DNA from: Fistulifera solaris
Lineage: Eukaryota; Bacillariophyta; Bacillariophyceae; Naviculales; Stauroneidaceae
Length of the DNA stretch: 64,000 bases
NCBI GenBank assembly: GCA_030295235.1
Contig: AP026133.1
Coordinates: 930,001-994,000 of the forward strand
Reading direction: 5' to 3'
This document shows, one piece after another, positions 10,823 through 21,727 of the stretch (position 1 is the stretch's first letter; the number at the start of each line of letters is the position of its first letter). Under the pieces are notes generated by a model. The model was not told where the DNA came from. It worked only from the letters and a program-made list of their open reading frames with translations, and did no database searches. The position numbers and the translations under genes were made by a program.

Positions 10823-11753
10823 CTACTTCGGTAGAGAGTTGATAGGGTTATCGGTTTTTAGTCGAAGCTGTACAACCGATGCAACTGCTCGGAAGTAATA
10901 AACATGCCGTTTCAATTCATGTCGGAATTGCTGGCGCAGACATCCAAACCGCTTAATTCGTTGATTTACGTTTTCATGACGCGCCAAAGCTTTTCCAATC
11001 AAAATCAATTTCCCTTTCTGATGACCACGATTTTTTATTGTCAGCTGGGAGATCGAACGATAGCCTTGGTCTGCTATTCCTTTTTCACCCTTCGAAAGCT
11101 GACCGGCAAGGTTTCGTCGAAAAATCTTTGAATCAGGAAATTCCCCGCAAGAAAAAGGGCCATTGATCCAGATCATTTCACTGTCAAAAAGCGAGACAGC
11201 AATTTCATAACGTAGTCCGGCGCTTCTGAATTTGTGCGAATACCATTTGGGCGAAAACGGACTCGGTTCGTTAATCGGACAGTCAGTCCCATCAACCGAA
11301 AATGTATGAATACCAGATTTCGTTCGGCTGTTCCACTTTATCTATAAGAAAACATATTGTTAGCGATATACAAAGTGCAACAGGTAATCAGCGCAAAAGA
11401 CTTACCAATCGAGTAGAGAGCAATGCCAGTGCAGTGATAAACTGGTCGGACCACTTTCGAAAGGTCTTTTCATCGCATCCGGCCATGCCACTTAAAACTT
11501 CCTCTGTTGCATAAACTTTCAATTTCAGTAGGGCCCAAAGCAGATGCTTGAAGCGTCCATTCTCAGGGACTTTCAATAAGATCCACAGCTGAGAGCATTG
11601 TGTTGGCGATACGCCAAAGTGCGACATGAAGCGTCGCGTTTGAACCAAAGTGGGCTTGTAGCTGCGCATGTCCAGCGACTCGCCCATTATGAAACACCCA
11701 CTTCTCAAGAACTCTCTAGTCTGATTAGAAGAATAATTAAACTGTATCTTCAT
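10823..11753 (-). CDS. PIF/Harbinger-type DDE nuclease (HARBI1-like), 288 aa
   Basis: A DDE-superfamily nuclease of the DDE_Tnp_4 type, the catalytic protein of PIF/Harbinger transposons, or a domesticated copy. Two exons, 11753-11406 and 11341-10823, around a 64-base GT-AG intron (GTAAGT...TTATAG). The N-terminal half has the helix-turn-helix region typical of the family ('SGMAGCDEKTFRKW'). Catalytic candidates appear in order: first D in 'FSVDGTDCPI', second D in 'GIADQGYRS', E in 'ARHENVNQRIKRF'. The frame is intact without corrections. I see no Myb/SANT partner gene and no clear terminal inverted repeats, so whether it is mobile or host-adapted is open. The start at 11753 is the first ATG; a TTG lies six codons upstream. 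Confidence 0.85.
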
Positions 11754-13161
11754 CGTAACTTGATGATCCAATCACCAAGAAAAATTCTACTTGTTGACAG
11801 CTGAATGGCTGAATGTGCGAGAGCGTGACAAATCGCAACTTTCTGTTTGTGTGTGTACGGAGTCGAGGACTCTATCGCCAAATGTCGTTGCCAGTTGCCA
11901 GGATGGTGGCATTGTCATATATGTGCTTGTGTATCGTTTCCACTGTACTTTGTAGGCTCCACGCTCCACGCTGCACGATTTTTTCAGCACTACGAACCAC
12001 GACTGAGGTCAGGATTTCAGTCTCTGTTGTTGGTCCGTATGACCGTCTCGTACTTGGTACGTAGCACGTAGCACAGTACTGCACCGGCAACTGCAGTGTG
12101 CAATTTTTCTACAATCTCTGCGAATTCAGAGTTCGCATCCAGGAAAAATTCAAAATCGCATTTTTTGTATTTTTTCTGTTTTTTAAAGAAAATCAACAGT
12201 GCGCCTTGATTCAAAGGACATTTTACAGGTACATCAATGCCTATCTTTTTCGTGTTATTTCCAGTTTTCATAGTTATCATATTTCCCGCAGTCTCCGGTG
12301 CTAAGACCTCAACACTCAACAAATATCTAAACAGCTAAAAACACTACCAGTATAAAGTTCTGCCATAAAAAGTAAAAAATATGCCAGTATCAATTTCTAC
12401 TTTTTCAAAATCAGAATGCAATTTCGACATTCGATTGATTTTTCCATTGTTCTTTCTCATTTTTCACAAAACCGTTTCGAGACATGTACTAAGCACTTTG
12501 TGCGGTCTTCGGTTGTGGCTCAAGGGCTTATGATGTCCCTTATTCCGTACAACGTGTGCCACTTCCTACTTTCCGCCAAGAGTGGTTTCAAGAGTTAACA
12601 AGATACTCCGTACATTTCACGATGTTTCCAGTCTTGAGTCTTGATTTTCCCGATTGCCTAAAATGCCTCGTAAAATGAACGAATGATGGCTAAAGCTGAA
12701 AGTCACAAGTCTCAGAGAGTTGATAGTTGAAAGTTGAACCATCCTACTACCAAGCAGCGATAGCAGGTAGATTTGGATTTCTGATGGTTGCTAATTCTTG
12801 TATGGCTGAAAAGTGGCCGATGGCAAAAGCAATCAATCATGAATTGGACTTTGTTTCATTAACCAGCACGGACTACCGGAAACTTGTTTGCATGATCTTG
12901 CGAACTTTCCAGTCGCTTTCTTACCATTGGCATCATTAGTTCACCTCTTATTCCCCAAATTCAGCAGGTGCTGTAGAACTTGCTTGCTGTATCGGATGTG
13001 CACCGACCGTCTTAACCTATGACCTTCATGAAAACAGATTGATGACGATCTTTCATCTACAAATGATTGGGAGAAGCATTTCGGCAATATGTATGAATTA
13101 ATATCACAACTAGCTTATAAATTACCTATTGAAACAAAACACGGGAATCGCTGAATATTCT
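11754..13161. other. Intergenic, no supported gene
   Basis: AT-rich sequence with overlapping short frames on both strands, none with a motif or good coding pattern. It may include the flank of a Harbinger element, but no paired terminal repeats were found by eye. Confidence 0.45.
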
Positions 13162-13749
13162 TCATCGATTTGCTTGGTCTGTTTCCATCTTGTTTTCAGC
13201 CGCTTCTTCTACTTTGCTGACATCGACCGAAGCATTCTCATTCTGCATGTATGTAATTGGAATCTTGCGGACACTTGCTTCCAGCTTCTTCACGTCTTTA
13301 GGCGCCATAACGATCAACACCCCGTCCTTCAAATTTGCAGTCAAAGCATCCACATCGACGCTGGGGTCAAGCAAGAAACGTTGTGTAAACTTCGATGACA
13401 TGCTGTGGCCATCCTCTTTCATTTCATGGCTGCCTTTTATCGACAAGACTTTTCCATCATTTTCCAAGCTGACTTGAACGTCGTCTTGAGTCATGCCTGG
13501 CACTTCTACCGTAATCTTGAAGGCGTCCGTCTCATCGACAATATCATACCGAGGATATGCCTGACTGAAAAAATCACGATTCACAAGATTTTGGAGCTGC
13601 TGGTGTCGCTGATGGATCAGCGAACGAGTCGAGGTCGGGTAAAAGAAAGCACTGGTAGTCGGATCACGCAGAACCAAATCAGATCCGAACAACCAAGCAC
13701 TCGCCATGGGTGATAGCATGAGGAATCCGAAGGCTGAGTTGAGCTTCAT
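13162..13749 (-). CDS. Small heat shock protein (Hsp20), plastid-type N-terminus, 195 aa
   Basis: An alpha-crystallin-domain chaperone that binds unfolding proteins without ATP. The domain spans about residues 65-155, from 'YDIVDETDAFKITVEVPGM' through 'GKVLSIKGSHE' to the closing 'LKDGVLIVMAPK', which matches the family's GVL signature. Residues 1-18 form a hydrophobic signal peptide ending 'MASA' followed by W; diatom plastid preproteins carry this ASA-aromatic cleavage motif, so import into the complex plastid is the likely destination. The C-terminus is charged with an 'IPI' motif ('KIPITY'), which resembles the I-x-I/V oligomerisation motif. The frame is intact. Confidence 0.93.
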   Translation of the reverse strand: MKLNSAFGFLMLSPMASAWLFGSDLVLRDPTTSAFFYPTSTRSLIHQRHQQLQNLVNRDFFSQAYPRYDIVDETDAFKITVEVPGMTQDDVQVSLENDGKVLSIKGSHEMKEDGHSMSSKFTQRFLLDPSVDVDALTANLKDGVLIVMAPKDVKKLEASVRKIPITYMQNENASVDVSKVEEAAENKMETDQANR

Positions 13750-14041
13750 TAGTCTGAAATCGTTGGGAGAGTTGAGTTGTGTCGTTGTGAAAAGGCGAAA
13801 TTGAATTTATGAGGACAGAGGGCAGGTTCGGCTTGGATTGCCAACGACCAGAAATCGTAAAGAAATTCGAGTATAGAATCCAAAAGAACAATTCAATCGT
13901 ACTGGGACTCCATAGCCACTCGTCGAAATTTGATTGGCTCGCAGTGGGATTATAACATACATTGCACCCTAGTTCGGCATTCACTTGTAGCAGTGCCCAC
14001 TTAAATATGATTTAACAATTGTACCGACACAACCAGGATAC

Positions 14042-15711
14042 TTATTGCAAGTGATTCTTGATCAAAGGAAAAGCAAGGCGGAAATCGTGCTCGCAACGAG
14101 CAGCGCTCCCTTCGCAAGCAGGCTTTTGATGAGTACCAGCACTTGGCAGTCCGCCCCAAACTCTCTGTTCTCTAAAACAAATCTTCTCTGCAATAGCATC
14201 AAATCCGCCTGCATCTATCGCGACCAAACTTTCGTCACACTGTCTAATTCAGACAGCGGCCTATAAAGAACCTCCGTCGAAGGGGAAGATATACATCAAA
14301 GAGTGCTTTCCCGCTAAAACTTATACAGTCGATGGTTTGATTACTTTCTTCGATGTAAAATAAGGATACATTTGGAGTATTGTTGATTCGTAGCATATTT
14401 TCGGTGAGATAGAGTGAGATGACATCAGTCGAGTAAAAGTCGTTTGAGGTATCGACAAGCACAATAAACTTCCGAAGATCAACGGAAGTCACGTACTTTG
14501 GGTGATCAGTCTAGAAAAGAGAAGAATCAATCGGGGTTCTGAAAGGCATCACTCGGTGCCCTCAATGGAGAATAGATCGCCAGGTCAAGTAGCCTCGCCG
14601 GTTCTGTGCTTTCGCCGAAAGATGGCATAGTGCAGGGAATGCCGTTTTTTACTCTCAAAGGCACTTCCGTCTGCTCTCGACTAGGTATTTTTGATGTTAT
14701 ATCCGTGCGAAAGAAAATATTTTGGTTGTTTGTTGAGTCAGGACGGGTCGGTTCGAGAGCAGGGTCTCAGCATGCGATATGCTCGGTGTAGCGGAAGGTT
14801 TTATGCTTAACTCTTCGTCCACCACATTGACCCTTGTTACTGGTAAGGATGCTTGAATGGATGGTTCTGATGAAATTTTCGCAATATCATGGTTCAATGT
14901 TGGGTTATGTGCGGAACGGATATCGTGGAATCTTTGCCCGACAGGTGATGTCGTGTCCGATTCTTTTACCATGAATCTCCATCTACTATTCTTTGGCCCT
15001 ATATCGTAAGCTCAACAGATATCAGGGATGGTTGAGTCGGACAATTGCTTCTAAGGTTGGTTGGATAGGCTGTATCTGTCCGCTTTTTTGTATTGACTAT
15101 GAAGTTCGGCGGTCTATTTTAGTTGAATACACGATGAAAGACGAAAAGAGAGTAAGTAAACGTGTATAAGAATGCTTTAGCACTGCATAACTGTTGGTTT
15201 ACGAACCTTTCTTCCGATAGCATCTGTATCGGATTGTCGCTTTGTTCGGTATCCTCGTGGACTTGTTGAATTGCAGAGCATTCAACGACTGCAAAATCAG
15301 TGATGATATAGTTCCGAGCGCCGTCGGGAGTATACTTGCTGATATCAATTTCAATTCTGGTCGGAAATCCTTGATCGGAATATGTGTTGGAGCAGCGAGC
15401 GGCTCCTGATGAGGGACAGTCTTGGACGCATAACGAGTCGATCATGTCAAAGAAATCATCTATAGTTTTGTCGCCTTCTCCGCTCAAAACGCCATTACGA
15501 ACTTTTACAATCTTGGAAGGAGACGTTCCTATCTGAAAGCCAGTGAATGTGTACGAAAAATCGTAGCATGGCGGAGCTGCCCAAACAGCCTTCGCAGTCG
15601 ACAAGAGTTCTGCTGATTGCTCGTAATTTTGGCACGGTTTGTCTTCCAGTTTGAAGACTTCTTGTCCGTCCGCGGCAAGCAAAAAGGAAAGATCCAAGCG
15701 ACCGGCTTCAT
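14042..15711 (-). CDS. Secreted DUF6174-like protein, frame broken, paralogue of 24793-26119
   Basis: Residues near the N-terminus match the plus-strand gene at 24793 closely: 'KPCQNYEQSAELL' against 'EPCQNYEETSTAL', 'PPCYDFSYTFTGFQIG' against 'PPCYDFSYTFTGFQVG', 'TIDDFFDMIDSLC', 'GAARC'. The pattern (Trp, then D-x-SYT, a 'V-x-V-x-DG' strand, then 'TIDDFFDMI') resembles bacterial DUF6174. Adding one T to the T5 run at 15681-15685 links this to an upstream signal peptide starting at ATG 15711. Downstream minus-strand segments (14972-14697, Ser/Thr/Pro-rich; 14492-14244; 14227-14042, 'VAIDAGGFDAIAEKI') match the linker and second domain of the paralogue, so the gene probably extends to 14042 through an intron and two further single-base breaks. 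It could be a decaying copy. Function is unknown. Confidence 0.68.
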
Positions 15712-16995
15712 TACTTTCGAACACAGTGAATAGGGACAGTCATAGTATGCATAATGAACGAATCGTAATCCTTCCCTGACATGGTCGTTCTGGAAGTTGA
15801 TGGAACGCTGAACATTTTTCGCGACTTTTTGACGTTCTGCATTTTTTGCGTGCCGACGACAAAAATAGAGACATACACGGAAACCATTCACCCACGTTGC
15901 GCAGCCCTACTAACAGAATTTGGATCCAGCGGACGAGAAATTCGCTCCGGGTGCCGCGCGCTTGTTTCTATCGATCATTGAGTAGGCGAATTGGCTGTGA
16001 ATGAGGTGAGCGGTGCACTTGCAAGTTGAAATTGAAAAGAACCGCCAAAGCGGACGGTGGAACAAACGACGGGCCAATGACGTACCATCGGGAGTGTGTA
16101 ATGAAACAGTATTACATTTCCGTTGACAGCCAACAGCCAAGTCCTGCTGCCGCCGAATTGCCCGCAATGAGAAAGTTACGGAGCACGTGAGAACTACGTA
16201 CAAAATCTACTGCAAAACCAGTGGGAATCATCATCCATGATGTTGCTCGGATTTCATCACCTCAACTTTTTTCATAATTTGAGGTGAGTGAGCTGCAATT
16301 CCATCGTCTTAAAATGTCGACGAAGATGAGTCCGACGCCCTTTCAACTCTTCGTTGTTGGTAATGTTGCCCTGTGCGTTGTCTCTGAAGACTCTGAAGCT
16401 AGAAAGTCGGTGGGGGCGAGGATTACGCAGTTGACAATCGTCGCCTGATGAAGTGCACATTTGCGGGTTTTTATGGAGATCGTTGGCCTCGTATGCTGCA
16501 CCCAAAGTCGTCTGAGATTGTGGAGGGATATCAATGAGCAATGAGTCTTAGGCAATTATAACTAACCGATCATCAATCTGCATCAAAAGTCGATGATATG
16601 GTCTTCTATATCGGAAAGTTCTTTCCGACTTTTTGCACTTGGACGACCCTGCTGCCAGTTTGCTGGTGCCTATTGCCCCTCGATCTTCCAGCTTGCGGAT
16701 GTTGTGCAACTCTCCCTATGCGCATCTTGATCGTATCACTGCAGCTGTTGCAAGCAGATTTCCCAACGTTTGTAAAAAACGCTCCCCCATCCCCATGGGC
16801 ATCGGAAAAATTCTTTTCCTGTCTATAGCTCCCAGAGGAGTCACTTATTTTTGTACTTGTACTTCTTTCTTTATACTGTGACGTCACACAACCCCTTTCT
16901 TCTTTCTTTTCTCACGCCATAATCGAACGTCTCCTCACTTTTTTCTCAAAACGTAAGTCAAACTGGCCCGTCAACAAATAACCGAGTCATACAGC
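15712..16995. other. Intergenic, no supported gene
   Basis: No convincing coding frame. It holds the upstream regions of the minus-strand DUF6174-like gene and of the plus-strand SPX gene. The last 150 bases before 16996 are pyrimidine-rich (16885-16945), a common feature of 5' leaders. No phosphate-response element could be identified by eye. Confidence 0.5.
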
Positions 16996-18222
16996 ATGAA
17001 ATTTGGAAAGAATCTCCGAGAGAAAACGTTGAAAGAATGGCGCTTCTATGCTGTCGATTACAAAGCGCTCAAGAAGACGATCAAGAAAGATGACAGCGAG
17101 CAATACTTTCGTCTCCTCCATGAATCCGAAGCCAAGTTATCCAGATTCTATCATGATAGAGAATCATGGGCGTTTGACTACATGCAGACTCTCCTCGAGC
17201 GCGTTCAAGCACTTCGCGAGGCTATGGATTCCCAGCGAGACGCTCCCACCGAGTCCGAGTCTTCGTCCTCCGAGTCGTCGGTGGCATCTTTGGAAGAAGA
17301 CAATGCTTCGGTGGCATCCTCCGTTGAGATGGATCGCGGCTTCACCAAGCTTTGCGTAAAAGCTCAATCTTTTGGTACAAAACAGGCCTGGTTGAAGGAG
17401 GAATACCGACGGATGGGAAGCAGCAAACAATTTAAATCCTTCATCTACGCAAAAAAGTCGCTTGCTACTTTTGATCGCGAACTCGGTCTGTTGATTGAAT
17501 TCCTTGATCTCAACAAAACAGCTTTCACCAAGATTCTGAAAAAGTTTGACAAGTGCACTGGATCAGCAATTCGCGAAGAAAAGATGAGAGGCATTTTGGA
17601 AGCAAACGCATTCTTGTCCGGAAAGACTCTAATCGAGTTGAAAGACCGCGTCGGTCTTTTGATTGACGAAGTGAATAGTTTGAAGCCTCAGCTTCCGGAA
17701 GGATGGGAGAATCGAAAAGTATACACAATTGGCTGCTTTGACTTGTTCCACCGAGGTCACGAGAATGTGCTTCTGTCGCTCCGTGAATTCGGGTATTATG
17801 TGGTCGCTGGAATCCACGACGACGACTCCTACTTCAAACTGAAAAATAAGGACGCGATCGAGGATCTCGAAACTCGTATCAATAATGTCAAACCATTTGT
17901 TGATCAAATTTTTGTTATACCGTCCACGGATCCGCTGATTTACATCAAAGCTATGGTTAGCGAGCAAGATATTGCCACTGGTTCTTGTTGCTACGCTCGT
18001 GGTGACGATATGCTGGACTTCCCCGGTCGTGAATGGGTAGAAACCGTCATGCCGGTCCATTTTGTTCCTCGGACGGAAGCCTGCAGCAGCACTTTGATTC
18101 GTACTATTTACCACGCAGGAGACGAGGAATTGCGCAAGAAAGCAGCTTTTGCAAAAACGCGATACGACGGGAAGCCAATCGATGAAGATGGAAATGTCCT
18201 CAACTTGAAGGTTGCGGCGTAA
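16996..18222 (+). CDS. SPX domain fused to a cytidylyltransferase, 408 aa
   Basis: An intact fusion. Residues 1-205 are an SPX domain: it opens 'MKFGKNLREKTLKEWRFYAVDYKALKKTIKK', given here in part as 'MKFGKNL' and 'DYKALKK', and its last helix carries 'FTKILKKFDKCTG', the Lys cluster that in characterised SPX domains binds inositol pyrophosphates and so reports phosphate status. An acidic Ser-rich loop lies at about 80-110. Residues 235-375 are a CTP-transferase domain: 'GCFDLFHRGH' has the HxGH nucleotide motif, and 'RTEACSSTLIR' matches the RTxGxSTT motif of phosphoethanolamine/phosphocholine cytidylyltransferases. Likely reaction: CTP plus a phospho-alcohol to a CDP-alcohol, the rate-setting step of phosphatidylethanolamine or phosphatidylcholine synthesis. 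Gating by phosphate status is an inference from the fusion. No signal peptide is seen. Substrate could also be glycerol-3-phosphate. Confidence 0.92.
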   Translation: MKFGKNLREKTLKEWRFYAVDYKALKKTIKKDDSEQYFRLLHESEAKLSRFYHDRESWAFDYMQTLLERVQALREAMDSQRDAPTESESSSSESSVASLEEDNASVASSVEMDRGFTKLCVKAQSFGTKQAWLKEEYRRMGSSKQFKSFIYAKKSLATFDRELGLLIEFLDLNKTAFTKILKKFDKCTGSAIREEKMRGILEANAFLSGKTLIELKDRVGLLIDEVNSLKPQLPEGWENRKVYTIGCFDLFHRGHENVLLSLREFGYYVVAGIHDDDSYFKLKNKDAIEDLETRINNVKPFVDQIFVIPSTDPLIYIKAMVSEQDIATGSCCYARGDDMLDFPGREWVETVMPVHFVPRTEACSSTLIRTIYHAGDEELRKKAAFAKTRYDGKPIDEDGNVLNLKVAA

Positions 18223-18332
18223 CTGACAACCATCAATCAACGAGCTCCTAGATTGCTATTAGAGGCGACTGGATGCAATGAGCTGGCTTGTATTTGCAGC
18301 GTGGTATTTCATTGATAAACATTAAACTTATT

Positions 18333-19367
18333 TTATATCCACATTTCGTTTTGTTGTACACGGAGTATCATCTTGGGTCTCCTCTTCAACACATCCGTGC
18401 CCAGAATGACATCCGGTGATTTGACTTGTAATGCAGCCAGTCCAGGAACTTGGCCCACATACACAACTGACTCTCCAAACATAGATATTTCGACTGCACT
18501 TTTTGTCGGGTAAAGCTTGGTCGGTTTGCCGTCCCCTCCCATGATTGTCAAAACTTGAGAGTCGTTCTGTGAAAACAAGGACTTGAAAGGATTTCTCGAC
18601 TTGTTGGCTTCGACGTTTTGTACATCAATATTTGCTCTCTTGGCCGCATCTGGGTGAATAATCGTTATGGGCGATCCTGTATCTAGCAAGGCTGTGAGCT
18701 CGACATTGTTGATAGTGATTTGTATCAAGGGAAGTTGCGTGATAGGCTGACGTTCTATGGGAATCATTTGTAGCCCCTCCTTCTCTGAAGCATTTGTTTC
18801 ACTCAAAAATCGGAATTGTCGATTCTCCCAATCAAATTCGACGCCACCGGGAAAGCATTGCAAAAAGGCTAAACTGAGTACACCGGCGGCGGCTGGGTTT
18901 GAAACCGGCAACACGGAAGCCGTCAGATCTATCATGAACAAATCAGGCCCCATACCATCTAGCTGTGTATCTCCCAAAAGGAAGGTCTCTCCACCGGGTA
19001 TGGATCCTGTGGCCGATACACCTGGCAAAGCAAATTGTCCAGTCGATTTCAATTGCAATTCGGCGACGACTGGTCCTTGAATTGTGTTCGTATTGGCGGC
19101 AGTGTCTACCACAAAATCTAAACTAACACCTGTCTCATTTCTTGAGCGCTGTGCTGACGTACCCAAATTGGGAAACCTCAAAGCAAGGCAAGGATAAGGG
19201 CCAATGAATTTCAAAGGAGCGGAAACGGCCATGACATCATGTTCCGTTGAAGGAGGGCCTGAGAAGATTGCCAAGCCCGCTCTATTCGAACGTGAGACGA
19301 AAGCAGGCCCGAAAGCGAGAACGGGTGGTGCAAAATATGCAATGGTAATAACGTAGAGGAGACGCAT
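18333..19367 (-). CDS. Retropepsin/pepsin-like aspartyl protease, secretory or plastid N-terminus, 344 aa
   Basis: Two aspartic-protease lobes are visible: 'DFVVDTAANTNTI' near residue 85 and 'TALLDTGSPITIIHPDAA' near residue 230, the second a canonical DTG active site. The first lobe has DTA, as in plant and algal retropepsin-like paired-domain proteins. 'VILGTDVLKRRPKMIL' near the end matches the family's closing hydrophobic-Gly motif. I chose the second in-frame ATG (19367) because it begins a clean signal peptide, 'MRLLYVITIAYFAPPVLAF'; the A-F at its end resembles the diatom plastid cleavage motif. The first ATG at 19400 would add 11 polar residues. It is convergent with the SPX gene, 110 bases apart. 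Substrates are unknown. Confidence 0.85.
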   Translation of the reverse strand: MRLLYVITIAYFAPPVLAFGPAFVSRSNRAGLAIFSGPPSTEHDVMAVSAPLKFIGPYPCLALRFPNLGTSAQRSRNETGVSLDFVVDTAANTNTIQGPVVAELQLKSTGQFALPGVSATGSIPGGETFLLGDTQLDGMGPDLFMIDLTASVLPVSNPAAAGVLSLAFLQCFPGGVEFDWENRQFRFLSETNASEKEGLQMIPIERQPITQLPLIQITINNVELTALLDTGSPITIIHPDAAKRANIDVQNVEANKSRNPFKSLFSQNDSQVLTIMGGDGKPTKLYPTKSAVEISMFGESVVYVGQVPGLAALQVKSPDVILGTDVLKRRPKMILRVQQNEMWI

Positions 19368-20066
19368 TTTGTGTTGCCTTGCTGGTGGTGTAAGTTTCAA
19401 ACAGAATGGCGTTAGTTTGTGAGATGTTTTTCCTGCGACTTGGTTTTTTTGTGAGAAATTGAAACGCGTGTGACTCAGTCGTGTTGACGGGTGATTGTCG
19501 AGGCTGAGTCAAAATAATCCTGACCGTTACTGACCCTAGAATTAGAATGAGCTAATGGCTACTCGAAAACCTAACTACTTCTTCTAAACACTCCTATAAA
19601 CTTTGTAAGTTAGCTATAACGCGACTGGCGGAACTTGGATGGAAGAGTGTTAACGTACTTATCAATTCGTCAAAGTCGAGATCGGAAGCCTAAAGGACGC
19701 CTTCCCTAGAGAGCGATGTCCCCACGCGGCAGAGCAGCAAGAACCGCGCGGTAGCGGCAACGTAGCGGCAACTTATCCCATCCATCCCTCTAAGCTCCCC
19801 TTGCATCTTCCAAAAGAGCGAGTGAAAGTTGTGAGAATTGATACGAATGTTGGACTTCCGATCTTCGTACATGCCATGACGCTTCATCAGAGGCTCCTTA
19901 CTATAGCAGTGACCTGCTGATCAAATTAAGAGGATACGCAGTAGAATCGACAAAATCTAAGCAACAGAAGAGTCTGAATGATTCAGCCAGCGATAAGCGG
20001 TCGGCATCAGATTCTTGTCAATGAATCCAGACAAGTAGTGTCTAGTCGCTCGTAGCACTCATGTCC
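19368..20066. other. Intergenic, no supported gene
   Basis: No supported gene. An open minus-strand frame at 19887-19690 has no recognisable features. Confidence 0.5.
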
Positions 20067-21727
20067 TCAGCATATGAACTCCATCGGATCATTACCGATC
20101 GCGCCTTCCTCTCGTAGTCTCTCCAGTTCTTCGCGACATTTTGGCCACAATCGTCCTGCAGCTCGCTCTTCCAGTTGCTTTACGAGAACGTCCACAGCAC
20201 CGCCATTTGATGGAACACCATGATGCAGAACATTAAAAGGCAGCTCATCAGATGGTTCCCAGTAACGGAACATGCGCGCAGCGCGTTCGATTCCACGGCG
20301 AAGTGATGAAATCTGTTCTGCTGTTACTTCCTGCAGTCGTTCTTCCAATCCGTATCCATGACATGTAGCGTTGTAGTGCTCGTGTTCGTATTCAGATGCA
20401 TTCCAACGTAACGAAAACTCGCTCGGATCCAACCACCAGTCGTTGTTTTCGGGAAGGATTTCGGTCGAAAACGGCCAAACAAAGTCGTCAGATAAAATAA
20501 CCGGAATGCATCCAGAAAAAGAGCATCAAACATGCGCTTGGCGGAAGCTGTGTCGCCACCCGGACAAGGACAAAATGTCGCCAATCTCATGGCGATCCAA
20601 TATGGTTGCTGCAATTGTTGACGCAAAGGTAGAAACGATGAACTGCAGTGTTTGTAGTCACGGTTCATGGCTCGTCGTAAAGGAACACATGCTCCATGAA
20701 TACCGGCTTTTAGCCAGTAGGCGAAGGGTCGTCCTTCCGGAACAGATACTTCTTGCGGCAAAGCTGCTGCTTTTGTATGATTCGATGCACTCGACGAGTC
20801 GTCATTGTCTTGTATGTTGAGGCTGTAATTGCGCATGACTTCTATCGCAATGCGATCCAACACCCCGTTGAACTGATTTCCGTCCGTGACAGGATACGGC
20901 AAAAGGATGTTTTTCCGTGAACAAGCGGGGTACTTTTGAACAAAACTTGTCGATAATTCTACAGACAAAACAATGGGCGGGTCGAGTTGTCGCTGAGTAT
21001 GAATGAAATGATAACTTCCTCTCTTTCCCTTGGGGTGTGTCAAGCCTTGTAGAGGCTCAGAGAAAATCAAAATATGATCGGCTCCACCTCGTCGTTTCCA
21101 GTATTTACTCGTCAATCCAAATTGATTTTCCCATGCTGCATATTTCGCCTGATCATTTTCTTGATCAGGTGAATCCAGTATATTGAGAATGGCTTGTGCG
21201 TAGGGAGACGTTGCGTGCGATGGCGGTTTACCACGAACACCGGCATGAAATTCGACGCTCGGCAAATAGGGCACCAGAAATAACTCAGCTTGTTCCGGGT
21301 CATACGTACGCAAGCAAGAATTGCGAAGCAAGTCGTGCACGATGAGTTCTGTGGAGAACTGTGCCGTCATGCTGTGGGGATAATACTGCTCACGTGCTTC
21401 CCTTCGAATCACTTGAAGCACTGGGTCCCAAGGGTACTGAGGGAAGCTAAGATTATTGTTGCTTTCATTTGACAGAATCGACCCACGCCATTCAGGTTCT
21501 CCCGGAGAAGGATAAACATATACTTTCCGATACAGACTTGAGTTTCGAAAGACGCAGATGCTGTCGAGTGTGTTCTGACTTGCAGAAGAGTCATCCGTCG
21601 TCAAAGGCAACCAAACGGAACTTATAGAAACCGACTTCGGTAAAGCAACTGGTTCGAAGCGAAAAATTATCGAGCACCAAAAGAACAGTAACACAACCGC
21701 TGCGAGAAGTCTTAAAGTGCGTGTCAT
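20067..21727 (-). CDS. Exostosin-like glycosyltransferase (GT47), about 553 aa
   Basis: A type II Golgi membrane protein: a short basic start 'MTRTLR', then one membrane segment (residues 7-25), then a luminal catalytic region. The exostosin/GT47 family is shown by 'KVYVYPSP' near residue 65, 'CLRTYDPEQAELFLVPYL' near 140, 'ILIFSE', 'LLPYPVTD' and, after frame repair, 'KRMFDALFSGCIPVILSDDF', the family's sugar-nucleotide-binding block. The frame breaks in the T5 run (plus-strand 20516-20520), where one added T continues the protein to 20067. The ATG at 21727 is the first true ATG. GT47 enzymes transfer sugars to cell-wall or proteoglycan chains; the donor sugar cannot be read from sequence. 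Confidence 0.88.

Noticed and set aside
13750-13900. Heat-shock elements upstream of the small Hsp
   Set aside because: Several GAA and TTC triplets occur but none with the required two-base spacing in three alternating units.
16272-16541. Minus-strand ORFs upstream of the SPX gene
   Set aside because: Overlapping frames in two phases, no motif, no good start context.
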